Positions 1 to 9,098 of a stretch of 64,000 nucleotides of DNA are shown here, one piece after another (the stretch's first letter is position 1; every line of letters begins with the position of its first letter). Where the stretch lies: NCBI GenBank assembly GCA_031549115.1, contig JAVBQJ010000031.1, positions 5,729-69,728 on the forward strand. The letters are read 5' to 3'. This stretch comes from JAVBQJ01 sp031549115 (GTDB lineage: Bacteria > Verrucomicrobiota > Lentisphaeria > Victivallales > Victivallaceae). The position numbers and the translations under genes were made by a program. The notes below the pieces were generated by a model, which was given only the letters and a program-made list of their open reading frames with translations, was not told the DNA's origin and searched no databases.

Positions 1-557
1 TGATAGGATTGGATGGAATCCGGACAGCCGCAGTCGCCGATCGGGCGCACCCGCGGCTCGTTCCAGATATTCCACAGGAGCAAATTTTCCCGTTGACAGT
101 AGCGCCGGACACAAACACGGACAAATTCCTGCGCCCGCTCCATGACTTCGGGATTGTCAAAACACGGCCACCAGCCTCCGATATAAAAAGCGCCATGGCC
201 GCCGGCACGCAACGGCTTGCCGTTCATGTCACATCTGGATCCGTGATAACGTCGAAAAATATAATCGGGCGCCGTTTCCAGCATGAATTTGATGATTACA
301 TTCTGTCCGGATTTTTCGGCCATATCAAACAAACGGTCGACATCGCTGAAGTCGTATTCCCCTTCGCGCCGTTCGTTCCAACGCCATTGCACCCGGATTT
401 GCACCGCATTCAGGCCAAGTATTTTAATTTGCTCCAAATCCTCCGCCCACTCTTCCGGCAATGGAGTCGGAGCCCGGTAATATTGGATGCCGAATACATA
501 CCGGTCGAGAATCTTTTTTTGCTTATCCGGCCATACTGTTTTGGTGATTTCACTCAT
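1..557 (-). CDS. GH42-like beta-galactosidase, N-terminal part (cut by window edge)
   Basis: An open frame starts at ATG 557 and runs without a stop to the window edge, giving about 185 residues. The protein begins MSEITKTVWP and has the start of a TIM barrel: GIQYYRAPTPLPEEW, then LGLNAVQIRVQW, then NVIIKFMLETAPDYI. Near the cut end is NIWNEP, the motif that holds the acid/base glutamate in GH42 and related clan GH-A enzymes. No signal peptide is visible, so it is probably cytoplasmic and acts on imported beta-galactosides. It starts 3 bp after the stop of the secreted hydrolase upstream, so it is the third gene of that operon. A GH5-like assignment is the main alternative, because the C-terminal domains are missing. 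Confidence 0.8.
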   Translation of the reverse strand, partial: MSEITKTVWPDKQKKILDRYVFGIQYYRAPTPLPEEWAEDLEQIKILGLNAVQIRVQWRWNERREGEYDFSDVDRLFDMAEKSGQNVIIKFMLETAPDYIFRRYHGSRCDMNGKPLRAGGHGAFYIGGWWPCFDNPEVMERAQEFVRVCVRRYCQRENLLLWNIWNEPRVRPIGDCGCPDSIQSY

Positions 558-560
558 TGT

Positions 561-3500
561 TCACTCAATTTCCAATTCGATTACTATTACGTTGCGTTCC
601 GGTATCGATACCGGAATGGTATTATTTTCATTCATGGTAATTTCTTTGTCCGAGAGCAGTTCGCGTACTCGCCTGACTTTGCCCGGGATGACTTCCAAAT
701 TGAGTTTCAAATGCAGGCTTTTCGCTTCATACTGCCAGTTGGCGACCGTCAACAGGACTTTGCCGGGTTTGATATAAGCGCTGACCAGGATATTTTCATC
801 GCGAGGCGCATCCGTCGGCGCTTGCCCGGCCCAATACCCGACAAACTCCGAGTCGCACCACCATGGGTCCATGATCGCCCAGTATGGTTTTATCTCCGGA
901 TAGTTGTCTCGGCGATAGGCCCAAACGGCAGGATATACCCTATGCGGCAAACAGATTGCCATGACTTCATCCAGGTCTCCGGTCTGCCAATAGAGAAACA
1001 TGGCGAAAAATGTGTAGGGAGTACCATATTGTGTCATTTTCATCGCCCGGAAAAAATCCGGAGTCATTTTGCGGTAATCCTGGTAGATGGACCAGTCTTC
1101 CCCCTGCAGCCCGGCATCGCAGAAGCCCGCCCATGCCGCATTGTTCAGGTAGTGATGGAGCATCTTGCCCTGCCGCGAGCCGGTATGATAGTAGGTATAT
1201 ACCCGTTTGTGCAATTCGCGCGTACCCCACAAATTGACAGTCTGACGCCGTACCCCCTGTTCATCCACATAACCGCAACCATGCAGAATATTGTTGCACG
1301 GGGCCTCGGTAGCCACATCCAGATAAACACCTTGCAACGGCGTTTCATCGAGAATACGGCGGCATACCGTTTCGATGAAATCGCTCCATGAACTGTTCGC
1401 GCAGGCGGCCATATTCAATGCGCCCAGATTATTGTACCATGAGTAGCCGCCGGGCATAACTTTCCATTCACTCATATGCCGTTTGGTTTCCGCTATATTG
1501 GTGTTCATCGCGGCAAAGAAGATACCTTCGGTGATAACCTGGCATCCGGCGTCATGAGCGCGTTGCAAACCGGCGGTGAAATCACTCCCGTCCATTGTCA
1601 TTATGTTGGGAATACGTTCGGCCGGATCGATTTTCTCCAGCTCCCAATAGGACTCATGCCGCATATACCAGGCGCCGACCAGCAACGGCATCTGATGGAA
1701 AAGGTCGATATCGGCATCCAACAGCGAAACATCGGATTCGCGGGTAGCGGCATAGCCCTGATGATAATAACGCGGATCATCCGGCTCGAATTTCAGCGGC
1801 AGACCGCTCCAGGCATAATCATAGCTTAGAATTTCACCGGCTCCGAGCGCATGATTTGATGTCAGGGTCAAGCGGACTTCACGTGTCTCATCCCGGTTGT
1901 TTACGGCAATATGCCTGTCGCCTTTATGGCAGCGGTCGGACTCGGTCATAAAAGTAAAGCCGGTCCGGTCGTCGCCGATCATAAAATTGTAAAAGAAATC
2001 CTTTTCCCATATCCAGCCGCGGTAGGAATGCGTGGAGTTGGCGATCTCTTCCACTTTGACCGGACCGGAGCGATCCAGATTGGCGGAATAACCGGCGGGC
2101 GTTCCACCGATCCGGTTGCCTCTGGCATAGATGGCACGATCTTCCGGCATGCTCCAGGCGATATCCAGATAGTCCAGGGTAAGAGCGGCGTCAGGCGCAA
2201 CTTGCATCCGCCATCTGGCAAAACCGTCATAGTCGATCGTCAATGTACCGTAAAACCGCAGGCTGTCCGATTGGCCTTTGATGGCATAGGTAAGCTGCTC
2301 ATCGCTGCTTTCGGTCAGAGTTAAAGGCGCAAACGAGATCGTTTCATTTTTGCCGTTCACCGACAGGTGTAATTCGGCCGGATCATGTAAGATCTCCTTG
2401 CCCAACGCATTGATCGCCGCCGGTAAGCCGTTCGCCGCCAAAGTATAGGAGCGGGCCAGCAACGTAATTTGATCATCGTTGATTTTGATCGGCGTCCAAG
2501 GTATGGGAATGCCCGGGGTTTCATCGGCATCCCGGCTCCAGGGCGGTGTTCCCAGCCACACTTCCGGCTCGACTGCCCCCAACAGCTCTTTGCCGTCATG
2601 CATCAACCGGCATTCGATCCGGTAACTCTGATAGGCTAGACCGGATACCCGGCGCCGGAAATCATAACTTTGCGGCTTATCGTTCAAGGGGAATTCGCAG
2701 CTGTACACCGTTTCGGTTGCGGAAGCGATTTTTACTTCGGCGACCGTGCCGGCGGGCAACGCGGGAATGCCCCGGGTGTCGAAACAGATTGCCACCGAGC
2801 CGTCGGCGATTATGGGAAAGCATTGGAAGCGCAACGGGGAGCCGCAGGCAAAGGCAAAATTTTGCGCATGAATGATATTGCCGTTTGCCGGGTCGGTAAC
2901 TTGAAAATATGCCAGACCATCGATTTTTTTATTCATTTTCAGACGCTCGCCGATGGTGAAATCACCATTGGAGGCGGCTTGTGAAAATTCCTTTATTTTG
3001 TTGCCCTCCCCGTCAAAGAGTTGCATTGACAGATTGACCGGGTCGGCAAATCCGGCAAGCCGCCCATGCAATACGGCTTCGCCGATGCCCCAGTCGCCAA
3101 ACGTATCGATCGCCACGCGCTCCTGCTTGTCGGCCAATCTGGCTTTCGCGTGCAAGTCATAGCGTAAAAAATCCCCTCCCATCGGTTTTGATGAGGTCCA
3201 GTCGGACTCGGAACGCCCGCCGGCGGGGAAAAAATCGCGGCAGAATAAAACCGAAAGCCCTTTGTCCAGGCCCGGCAGATTGCGTTTGGGAATGGCGAAC
3301 TCACCGTACCATTTCCCGCCGACCAGAAACGGATTGCTGGTGAACGTCCCTTTGAAAATCGCCGTGTTGTCGGCCTGAGCCTTTTGGGAGTAGTCATAGG
3401 AAAAAATCCCCTGATTCAGGTTGACAACATACTGCCGTTGCAGCTCCGGAGTGGCAATCCACAATTCAAAGAGATCGCCGACATGGATATCACTTTGGGT

Positions 3501-4280
3501 CATGATGCCGGCTTTGCCTTTTTCCGGCGGCCCCTGCGACTCGAAAATGGTGGAAAATACGACATAAAGATTTTCTTCGTCATGACAGTACCAGACGCTG
3601 GTTTGCCGGGGAGAATACAGACCCGACAGCTGGACAAATCCGGTCATCGAGCCGGCCCGGTCATATTCGCCATCGCGCAACACGCCATCCACGACCGGAG
3701 CTTTGTCAATCAACGGCAAAGTATAGACGTTGGAGAAATCTTCGGCCGTTTTTTCGGCGTTGGTCCCGGTTATTTTCAAATCGTCAATTTCCAGAAATAT
3801 TTCGGTGGTGTCGCGGAAAGTTTCGGTGTAAAGACCGAAACGACCGATACGGCCTAATTTTTCACCTTTGTAATCGACGACAACCTCCTGCCACTGGCCC
3901 CAGCCCGCGCCGCCGGGCATAACTTTCGTAATGCCGCGGGTTGAACCGTCGTCCTGTACGACTTCGATATAAAGATTGAAGTTGAATTCAGGATGCAGAT
4001 TCTGCCGAATTTTGAACGAAACAACCGCGTCCTCCGGCCAGTACAGCTCCTCCGGGACCCAGGTGAGGCCGCCCCATTCGCGCGCACCGGTAACCCGCAA
4101 AGCATGCGAGCCGGTTTCCGCTCCGCCGGTGACGGAAATGATGCCGCCGTTATTGCCGGTCCAACCGGCATTGGCCGCTTCGGTATCCGACAGAAACTCA
4201 ATTTCATCCGGGCCGGCCGCAGTGACAGCCAGTCCGAGGAGTAAGCCGGCAAATAACGAAGAAAATCTTATTTTACGCAT
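561..4280 (-). CDS. Large secreted CBM9-like / DUF6067-type putative glycoside hydrolase
   Basis: A 1239-aa protein with a Sec signal peptide (MRKIRFSSLFAGLLLGLAVTAAG). Residues about 25-175 look like a beta-sandwich. Residues about 190-390 resemble a CBM9-like domain (IDKAPVVDGVLRDGEYDRAG, then SVWYCHDEENLYVVF). The C-terminal half is a TIM-barrel-like region with a candidate catalytic Asp988 in GVYLDVAT, followed by a beta-sandwich tail. A similar barrel (YYDFG) occurs in the 31574-35398 product, so the two are probably paralogues of the DUF6067/GH123_N-type group common in Lentisphaerota and Planctomycetes. It starts 3 bp after the prepilin stop and is probably translationally coupled to it. 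The substrate cannot be told from sequence. Confidence 0.7.
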   Translation of the reverse strand: MRKIRFSSLFAGLLLGLAVTAAGPDEIEFLSDTEAANAGWTGNNGGIISVTGGAETGSHALRVTGAREWGGLTWVPEELYWPEDAVVSFKIRQNLHPEFNFNLYIEVVQDDGSTRGITKVMPGGAGWGQWQEVVVDYKGEKLGRIGRFGLYTETFRDTTEIFLEIDDLKITGTNAEKTAEDFSNVYTLPLIDKAPVVDGVLRDGEYDRAGSMTGFVQLSGLYSPRQTSVWYCHDEENLYVVFSTIFESQGPPEKGKAGIMTQSDIHVGDLFELWIATPELQRQYVVNLNQGIFSYDYSQKAQADNTAIFKGTFTSNPFLVGGKWYGEFAIPKRNLPGLDKGLSVLFCRDFFPAGGRSESDWTSSKPMGGDFLRYDLHAKARLADKQERVAIDTFGDWGIGEAVLHGRLAGFADPVNLSMQLFDGEGNKIKEFSQAASNGDFTIGERLKMNKKIDGLAYFQVTDPANGNIIHAQNFAFACGSPLRFQCFPIIADGSVAICFDTRGIPALPAGTVAEVKIASATETVYSCEFPLNDKPQSYDFRRRVSGLAYQSYRIECRLMHDGKELLGAVEPEVWLGTPPWSRDADETPGIPIPWTPIKINDDQITLLARSYTLAANGLPAAINALGKEILHDPAELHLSVNGKNETISFAPLTLTESSDEQLTYAIKGQSDSLRFYGTLTIDYDGFARWRMQVAPDAALTLDYLDIAWSMPEDRAIYARGNRIGGTPAGYSANLDRSGPVKVEEIANSTHSYRGWIWEKDFFYNFMIGDDRTGFTFMTESDRCHKGDRHIAVNNRDETREVRLTLTSNHALGAGEILSYDYAWSGLPLKFEPDDPRYYHQGYAATRESDVSLLDADIDLFHQMPLLVGAWYMRHESYWELEKIDPAERIPNIMTMDGSDFTAGLQRAHDAGCQVITEGIFFAAMNTNIAETKRHMSEWKVMPGGYSWYNNLGALNMAACANSSWSDFIETVCRRILDETPLQGVYLDVATEAPCNNILHGCGYVDEQGVRRQTVNLWGTRELHKRVYTYYHTGSRQGKMLHHYLNNAAWAGFCDAGLQGEDWSIYQDYRKMTPDFFRAMKMTQYGTPYTFFAMFLYWQTGDLDEVMAICLPHRVYPAVWAYRRDNYPEIKPYWAIMDPWWCDSEFVGYWAGQAPTDAPRDENILVSAYIKPGKVLLTVANWQYEAKSLHLKLNLEVIPGKVRRVRELLSDKEITMNENNTIPVSIPERNVIVIELEIE

Positions 4281-4283
4281 GAA

Positions 4284-4988
4284 TTACTTCGCTTCCCATT
4301 CCCGTGTATAAGGCCATGATTCCAGTTGTTTTTTGTTTTCAACGTGACCGTCGACAAAAGCAACGTTGCAGGAATTGCTGTGACGCGGATTGGCCGCGCC
4401 CAAAGTCGACAATTCGACACCGGTACTCCATTCGCCCGCCCGAATTGTAATGTTGCCGCTACCGTGGTTGTCGGCAAACAGATAGGTCGCCGAGGGACTG
4501 GTCAGCTGGGTGACCTTATTCCATTGATAATACGGATCGGACGGATTGAGGTTCATATATGACAGATATTGATTGATGCCATAATTGGCGCCACACCAAC
4601 CGTATGCATCCGCCTCATTCCAATCGGCGCCGGATTGTACTATACTGGCCGCGGGACAGACAAACACGCCTTCCGGCTTGATATTGCTATCCCAGAAGCC
4701 GTCGCCTAAAAATGTTTTATGATAATCACTGCCGCCCGGCAGATAGCCCAACTGAACCAGAGTCCGGGGATACCGGTGATAAAGATGGTTATAGTGCGGA
4801 ACAAACCAATCATTATTATCGCTGTTGTACATGACCGAAGCCAGATTGATCTGCTTCAGGTTATTGACGCATTTGATGGATTGGGCGGCTGCGCGCGCTT
4901 TGCTGAGAGCCGGCAAAAGCATACTGGCAAGAATTGCTATAATCGCAATAACCACCAGCAATTCAATCAATGTGAACGCCTTTTTCAT
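4284..4988 (-). CDS. Prepilin-type protein with H-X9-DG motif
   Basis: 234 aa. ATG 4988 is chosen over an upstream in-frame start because it follows an AGAGGG ribosome site by 7 bp and gives MKKAFTLIELLVVIAIIAI, a type IV prepilin signal with Glu at +5 of the mature form. The rest is a soluble pseudopilin-like domain (MLLPALSKARAAAQSIKCVNNLKQI). The C-terminal processing-associated motif is H-SNSCNVAFV-DG. The family is expanded in Lentisphaerota and Planctomycetes, and its members are presumed to be cleaved and methylated by prepilin peptidase and built into a pseudopilus. It is the first gene of the operon, 3 bp ahead of the large hydrolase. The role of this copy in secretion or substrate capture is inference. 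Confidence 0.88.
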   Translation of the reverse strand: MKKAFTLIELLVVIAIIAILASMLLPALSKARAAAQSIKCVNNLKQINLASVMYNSDNNDWFVPHYNHLYHRYPRTLVQLGYLPGGSDYHKTFLGDGFWDSNIKPEGVFVCPAASIVQSGADWNEADAYGWCGANYGINQYLSYMNLNPSDPYYQWNKVTQLTSPSATYLFADNHGSGNITIRAGEWSTGVELSTLGAANPRHSNSCNVAFVDGHVENKKQLESWPYTREWEAK

Positions 4989-5126
4989 GAGTACCCTCTT
5001 TCTTTTATGCATTTTAAGGTATTTTGAGAAACACACTGGTAATTTCCGATGCCGGTAACGGCATTGCTATAGATATTCATTCGTTTCCGCCGATAGTCCT
5101 CCCAAACTCCGGCATTTATGAAACGA

Positions 5127-5143
5127 TCAAAATGTGATTTTGA
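5127..5143. promoter_or_regulatory. Candidate operator palindrome upstream of the 4284-4988 prepilin operon
   Basis: TCAAAATGTGATTTTGA is a perfect 7-bp inverted repeat around GTG. It is the only clear symmetry in the 217-bp gap between the prepilin start (4988) and the regulator stop (5206). No convincing -35/-10 pair was found in this gap, so the operon may also be read through from the regulator gene. Confidence 0.4.
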
Positions 5144-5205
5144 CGATTTATGACACTCTTTTATCATTCCGATCACGATACTATGGCTCCGGTCAACTGA
5201 AACGT

Positions 5206-6333
5206 TTACAGTGCCCGGCAGCTTCCGCGCTCCAATAATTTTATCTGCGTTTGAATCATTCGTTCCGGCAATTCCTCCTGGCGGACCAACCGCAACAGAT
5301 AGTCAACGGCATCTTTCCCGAGTTGAAAAAAATTGTAGTCGATTACCGTCAGGCGCGGTTCCAGAAATTCACCGCCGATATTTCCACCCAGTGCGATCAC
5401 CGAAATGTCCTCCGGAATTTTGAGATTGAGGATACTGAAATGCGCATATGCGCCAAGCGCGACGGCGTCCATGCTGCACAGAATCGCGGTCGGCCGCTCC
5501 TTCCATACGGCATCAACCGCAAGATCAATATCTTCCGGAGAGAAATGCTCCATTTCCGCAATCAATTCTTCGGTGATCTCAATACCGCACTTTTTCGCAT
5601 CGGTGACAAGATCCTTTCGGGAAGGGTATCCGAGATAAAAAAGTCCACATCCGATATACGCACACCGGCAGTGACCTTTTTGCTTCAGATACTGCATTGC
5701 TTTCAATAGTGCCTGACGGTGATCGACATACAGCATCAAATCGAAACCGCTGGTATTCAAATCCCATTGATAGCCATGGGGCAACAGAATCGGAAGGCCG
5801 GTCCCTTTCAGAATATCGATGATTTTCTCATTCCCGGAAAAAGCGGTGGCATTCAGAATAATCCCGGATGCGTGCTGATCCTGAATCAATTTGGAATTGC
5901 CATACAATACATACTCCAGGGGAACCGATTCCAACTCATACCCGCATTGATGGGCCTGGTATTGGGCCCCGGAGGCTATTATCGATCCATAATCCCGGAT
6001 GCTGTGATCCAATGCACCGATAAACAGAAGTTTTCCGTGGGATTCAAATGAATGGCTTTCTTTAATCTTGGGTCGAACAAGCGGATCGGCAATGAAGGTT
6101 CCGCGCCCCTGCCGACGGTTCAGGCACCCCTCGTCACGCAGCATATTCAACGCTTTTCCCAAAGTGACAGGATTAATTTTCAGCTGGGCAGCCAAATCCC
6201 GATCCGGAGGCAACCGATCTCCGGGACGCCAGTCGCCATTGACGATTCGCTTCAAAACAAGCTCCCGAACCTGCAAGTACAATGGTTCGGATAGCTGATC
6301 CGACGGCAATTCCAAATCAATATCACAAGTCAT
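5206..6333 (-). CDS. GntR-type transcriptional regulator with LacI-like sensor domain
   Basis: 375 aa. Residues about 15-85 form a GntR winged helix (YLQVRELVLKRIVNGDWRPGDRLPPDRDLAAQLKINP, then RRQGRGTFI). Residues about 100-370 form a periplasmic-binding-protein-like effector domain of the LacI type (GIILNATAF, AILCSMDAVALGAYAHF, DISVIALGG). This GntR plus PBP-I fusion (AraR-like architecture) usually represses sugar-use operons until a sugar binds. It is encoded just upstream of, and on the same strand as, the prepilin/hydrolase/GH42-like operon, which it probably controls. The operator cluster over its own promoter points to autorepression. The effector sugar is unknown. Confidence 0.85.
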   Translation of the reverse strand: MTCDIDLELPSDQLSEPLYLQVRELVLKRIVNGDWRPGDRLPPDRDLAAQLKINPVTLGKALNMLRDEGCLNRRQGRGTFIADPLVRPKIKESHSFESHGKLLFIGALDHSIRDYGSIIASGAQYQAHQCGYELESVPLEYVLYGNSKLIQDQHASGIILNATAFSGNEKIIDILKGTGLPILLPHGYQWDLNTSGFDLMLYVDHRQALLKAMQYLKQKGHCRCAYIGCGLFYLGYPSRKDLVTDAKKCGIEITEELIAEMEHFSPEDIDLAVDAVWKERPTAILCSMDAVALGAYAHFSILNLKIPEDISVIALGGNIGGEFLEPRLTVIDYNFFQLGKDAVDYLLRLVRQEELPERMIQTQIKLLERGSCRAL

Positions 6334-6349
6334 ATTTCTACCACACCAA

Positions 6350-6403
6350 TTGATATACTTAATCTATATCAACTATTATAGATCAAGTATATCAAAAAGT
6401 CAA
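6350..6403 (-). promoter_or_regulatory. Promoter and three-half-site operator of the GntR/LacI-type regulator
   Basis: On the minus strand a -35 TTGACT (6398-6403) and -10 TATAAT (6375-6380) are 17 bp apart. The same stretch holds an octamer in three copies: TTGATATA at 6350-6357, and its reverse complement TATATCAA at 6365-6372 and 6388-6395. Arms 6350-6368 and 6377-6395 form a 19-bp inverted repeat with one mismatch. One half-site lies in the promoter spacer and two lie at or past the transcription start, as expected for repression. The rest of the gap to 6508 shows nothing further. Confidence 0.7.
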
Positions 6404-6508
6404 TAGCAAATGTCAAGATTTTTCTATTTTTGTCAACAAGTGATGTATGGCTCTATCCCCGAATTTTATGACGGGACAAGTTGTTTGCGGGCATGGGAAC
6501 TGTATTCA

Positions 6509-9031
6509 TTAAGGAACTTTGACTGCGACTCTTTGTTCCTCGAGGTTCCACCCGGTGAGCTTCACCTGCGCGCCGGCGGGACAGTCGACAGTGAGAGCGG
6601 CTTCCACCACGCGGGTTTCACCCTGGCCGACCGTCACATAGTTGTCGCGCCAGTAAACGGCGGTAAACGGGACTTCGGTCAGTGCGGCGCGGACCAGCAT
6701 TGCGGCGGGGCCGTGGTTCCGATAGGTCACCACCAATCTGTTTTCGCCGTCAATCTTTACAACCACGGCTTCCACGTCGAGCTTCGGACGCGGCGCCGTA
6801 AACACCTTTTTGTAGTCCGGCACGCCGTAAAGCACGGTGTCGTTGAAAATCTCTTTGCCGCTCCGGTAAAGCCGAAGTTCCGCAAAAACCACACCGCCCA
6901 TCACCTCCATAGGCAAATCTACCGCTATATCGTCGAGCTTATTGCCGCCGGGGGCATAATCGCGCTCAAAGAAACGTTCCAGCAGAATGATTCCGTCCAT
7001 CGTGGTCAAGCGAAAGCTCGCCTTCACACCCTGCAACTCGCTATCGGAAATGGCAAAAAGCCCGGCGGCGAACTTGCCCCCGGCACAGCACCAATTGTCG
7101 TCGCACAACGCCAGCGTGACCGGCTTCTGAAGCCGGGTGAGCCGGTAATAGACGATCTTGGGTAGCGTGTAAAAATCGATGGCGCTCAACGCCAGCGTGG
7201 GCCAGGGTTCATTGTATTGCCAGAGAAAACATCCGCTCGTATGCGGGTACTTGCGGCGGCAGTGATTCATCCAATAACCGCAAACATCGCTCTGGGCGAA
7301 CATCGAGGCCTGGCAACGCTGTTCGGGGGTTCCGGCGTCGAACCACGCCATAGGCACACGCCAATTCTGCCCGCGGCAGGGTACCGCGAAATGATATTTC
7401 CAGCTCTGGCTGTCGGGATTCTCCCAATCGCATTCGGGAATGAACTTCCTGACACTCTCGAATTCGGGAAAACCGTTGCAGCCGAGTTCGCTGGCCAGCA
7501 ACCGGTCATGGGGATTGATTTCACTATGCATCAGGAAATGCCACGGGCCGTGATCGCGCTCTCCCGGCCGGGAGCGGTCGGGCGAGGAAGTGTGAAACGG
7601 CAGATCGGGCGCAAATTTCCCGGTCAGTTCGCGATACTGCCTATAGAGCGGGCTGTCCGGAATCTCATAGTAATACTGAACCTCGTTGCCGCCGCAGATC
7701 ATCGATACCGAGACATGATTGCGGAGCTTGCGCAGAATCGCTTCCGCTTCGCGGCGTTTGAACGCAAGATATTCCGGGTCCTTGCGGTAGCTGCTGCACG
7801 CGTGCATGAATTCCTGCCAGACGACGATGCCATACCGGTCGCATGCGTCGTAAAATTCTTCCTTCTCGACGATGCCGCCGCCCCACACCCGGAAAATGTT
7901 GATTCCGGCTTCCGCGGCGAGGCGTACCTGCCGCTCGTATTCCGCGGCGCCGCTCCTGCTGAAAAGCAGATCGGTGGGGACCCAATTCTGTCCGCGTGCG
8001 AAAATCGGCTGCCCATTGAAGGTGAAGGTCTGATTGTAGGCGCGATCCGGCGAACCGGGGTTGCGGCGCATTTCAAGCGTGCGGAATGCGACTTTCTTTT
8101 CGGTCACTTCTCCATCGAGAGTCAATGTCAGCCTATAGAGCGGTTGTTTGCCGTAGCCGTTGGGGTACCAAAGCTCCGGATCATCCACAGCGAATTCCAC
8201 AGTGAAAGTATTTTCGCCGGGAATCAGCTGCAATTCCTTGACAAATTCCGTCGATGCCGCCTGGAAGCCGATGGGGGCCAGCCGAATCCGCAGCGGGAAA
8301 ACTCCCGCCTGCTGCGCCACGGTTTCGACCTCCAACGTAACCCGGTTCCCCCGGGTACGGAAAAAGCAATCGCCGATGCGCGCATTGTCGTTCGCCCGCA
8401 AATAAACGTGATCCCAGATCCCCGCCGCCCCCAGGCCGCGCATCCAGTCCCAGCCGAAGCTCATCTGGGCGCGGTGATAGTCGGCGAACTCCGCCGGCTG
8501 CGGGTTTTCTTCGCCGGGGTGATCCGGAATCCCTTTCGGGACCGGGTCGAAAACCACCGCGAGAAGGTTTTCGCCATCGCGCCGGATGCAGTCGGTCACG
8601 TCAAACTCCGCCGGCATAAACATACCGGTGTGTTCGCCGAGATATTCGTTGTTGAGAAAAAAGGCCGCTTTGTAGTCAATGCCGCAGAAGTGAAGCTGAA
8701 AACGCACCTTGTCTTTCATATCGCAAGGCAAAGTGAACGTACGCCGGAACGCCCAGCTGAAATTTTCCGCCCAGCGGCTGTGTTCCACATTGCGATTGAA
8801 ATACGGATCGCCGATGGCGCCGTTTTCCAGCATTATGCTCCGGTCGCAGCCGGGAACACGCCCCCGGAAGCCGGCACGGCAGGGATTGTCCGCATCGGTG
8901 AATCCGGCGCTTTGGGCGCAGTCGAGGTACATGTAATGGAGACGATTTCCCGTGGAAACCCACTGCCGGTAATCGCAGCCGGAGATGAAATAATCGACTT
9001 CCCAGTTATCGCTGTCAAGATAGAAACGCAT
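6509..9031 (-). CDS. GH2 beta-mannosidase-like glycoside hydrolase
   Basis: 840 aa without a signal peptide, so probably cytoplasmic. The order is typical of GH2 beta-mannosidases: an N-terminal jelly-roll (FSWAFRRTFTLPCDMKDKVRFQLHFCGIDYKAAFFLNNEYLGEHTG region), an immunoglobulin-like domain, then a TIM barrel with NIFRVWGGGI and the acid/base Glu450 in GGNEVQ. The nucleophile is probably Glu515 in SELGCNG, where family members have SEFG. The C-terminal HTSGCFLWQYNEPWP fits beta-mannosidases. It would remove non-reducing beta-mannosyl or similar residues. It follows the 1662-aa secreted protein gene by 67 bp with an AGGAT ribosome site, so it is probably the last gene of the LacI-controlled operon. 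Confidence 0.82.
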   Translation of the reverse strand: MRFYLDSDNWEVDYFISGCDYRQWVSTGNRLHYMYLDCAQSAGFTDADNPCRAGFRGRVPGCDRSIMLENGAIGDPYFNRNVEHSRWAENFSWAFRRTFTLPCDMKDKVRFQLHFCGIDYKAAFFLNNEYLGEHTGMFMPAEFDVTDCIRRDGENLLAVVFDPVPKGIPDHPGEENPQPAEFADYHRAQMSFGWDWMRGLGAAGIWDHVYLRANDNARIGDCFFRTRGNRVTLEVETVAQQAGVFPLRIRLAPIGFQAASTEFVKELQLIPGENTFTVEFAVDDPELWYPNGYGKQPLYRLTLTLDGEVTEKKVAFRTLEMRRNPGSPDRAYNQTFTFNGQPIFARGQNWVPTDLLFSRSGAAEYERQVRLAAEAGINIFRVWGGGIVEKEEFYDACDRYGIVVWQEFMHACSSYRKDPEYLAFKRREAEAILRKLRNHVSVSMICGGNEVQYYYEIPDSPLYRQYRELTGKFAPDLPFHTSSPDRSRPGERDHGPWHFLMHSEINPHDRLLASELGCNGFPEFESVRKFIPECDWENPDSQSWKYHFAVPCRGQNWRVPMAWFDAGTPEQRCQASMFAQSDVCGYWMNHCRRKYPHTSGCFLWQYNEPWPTLALSAIDFYTLPKIVYYRLTRLQKPVTLALCDDNWCCAGGKFAAGLFAISDSELQGVKASFRLTTMDGIILLERFFERDYAPGGNKLDDIAVDLPMEVMGGVVFAELRLYRSGKEIFNDTVLYGVPDYKKVFTAPRPKLDVEAVVVKIDGENRLVVTYRNHGPAAMLVRAALTEVPFTAVYWRDNYVTVGQGETRVVEAALTVDCPAGAQVKLTGWNLEEQRVAVKVP

Positions 9032-9098
9032 TCGTCATCCTACATTTGTCTGTTAAAATTGATCCATAATACCGGAAGAGGAGAAGCCCTGCCCCTCC

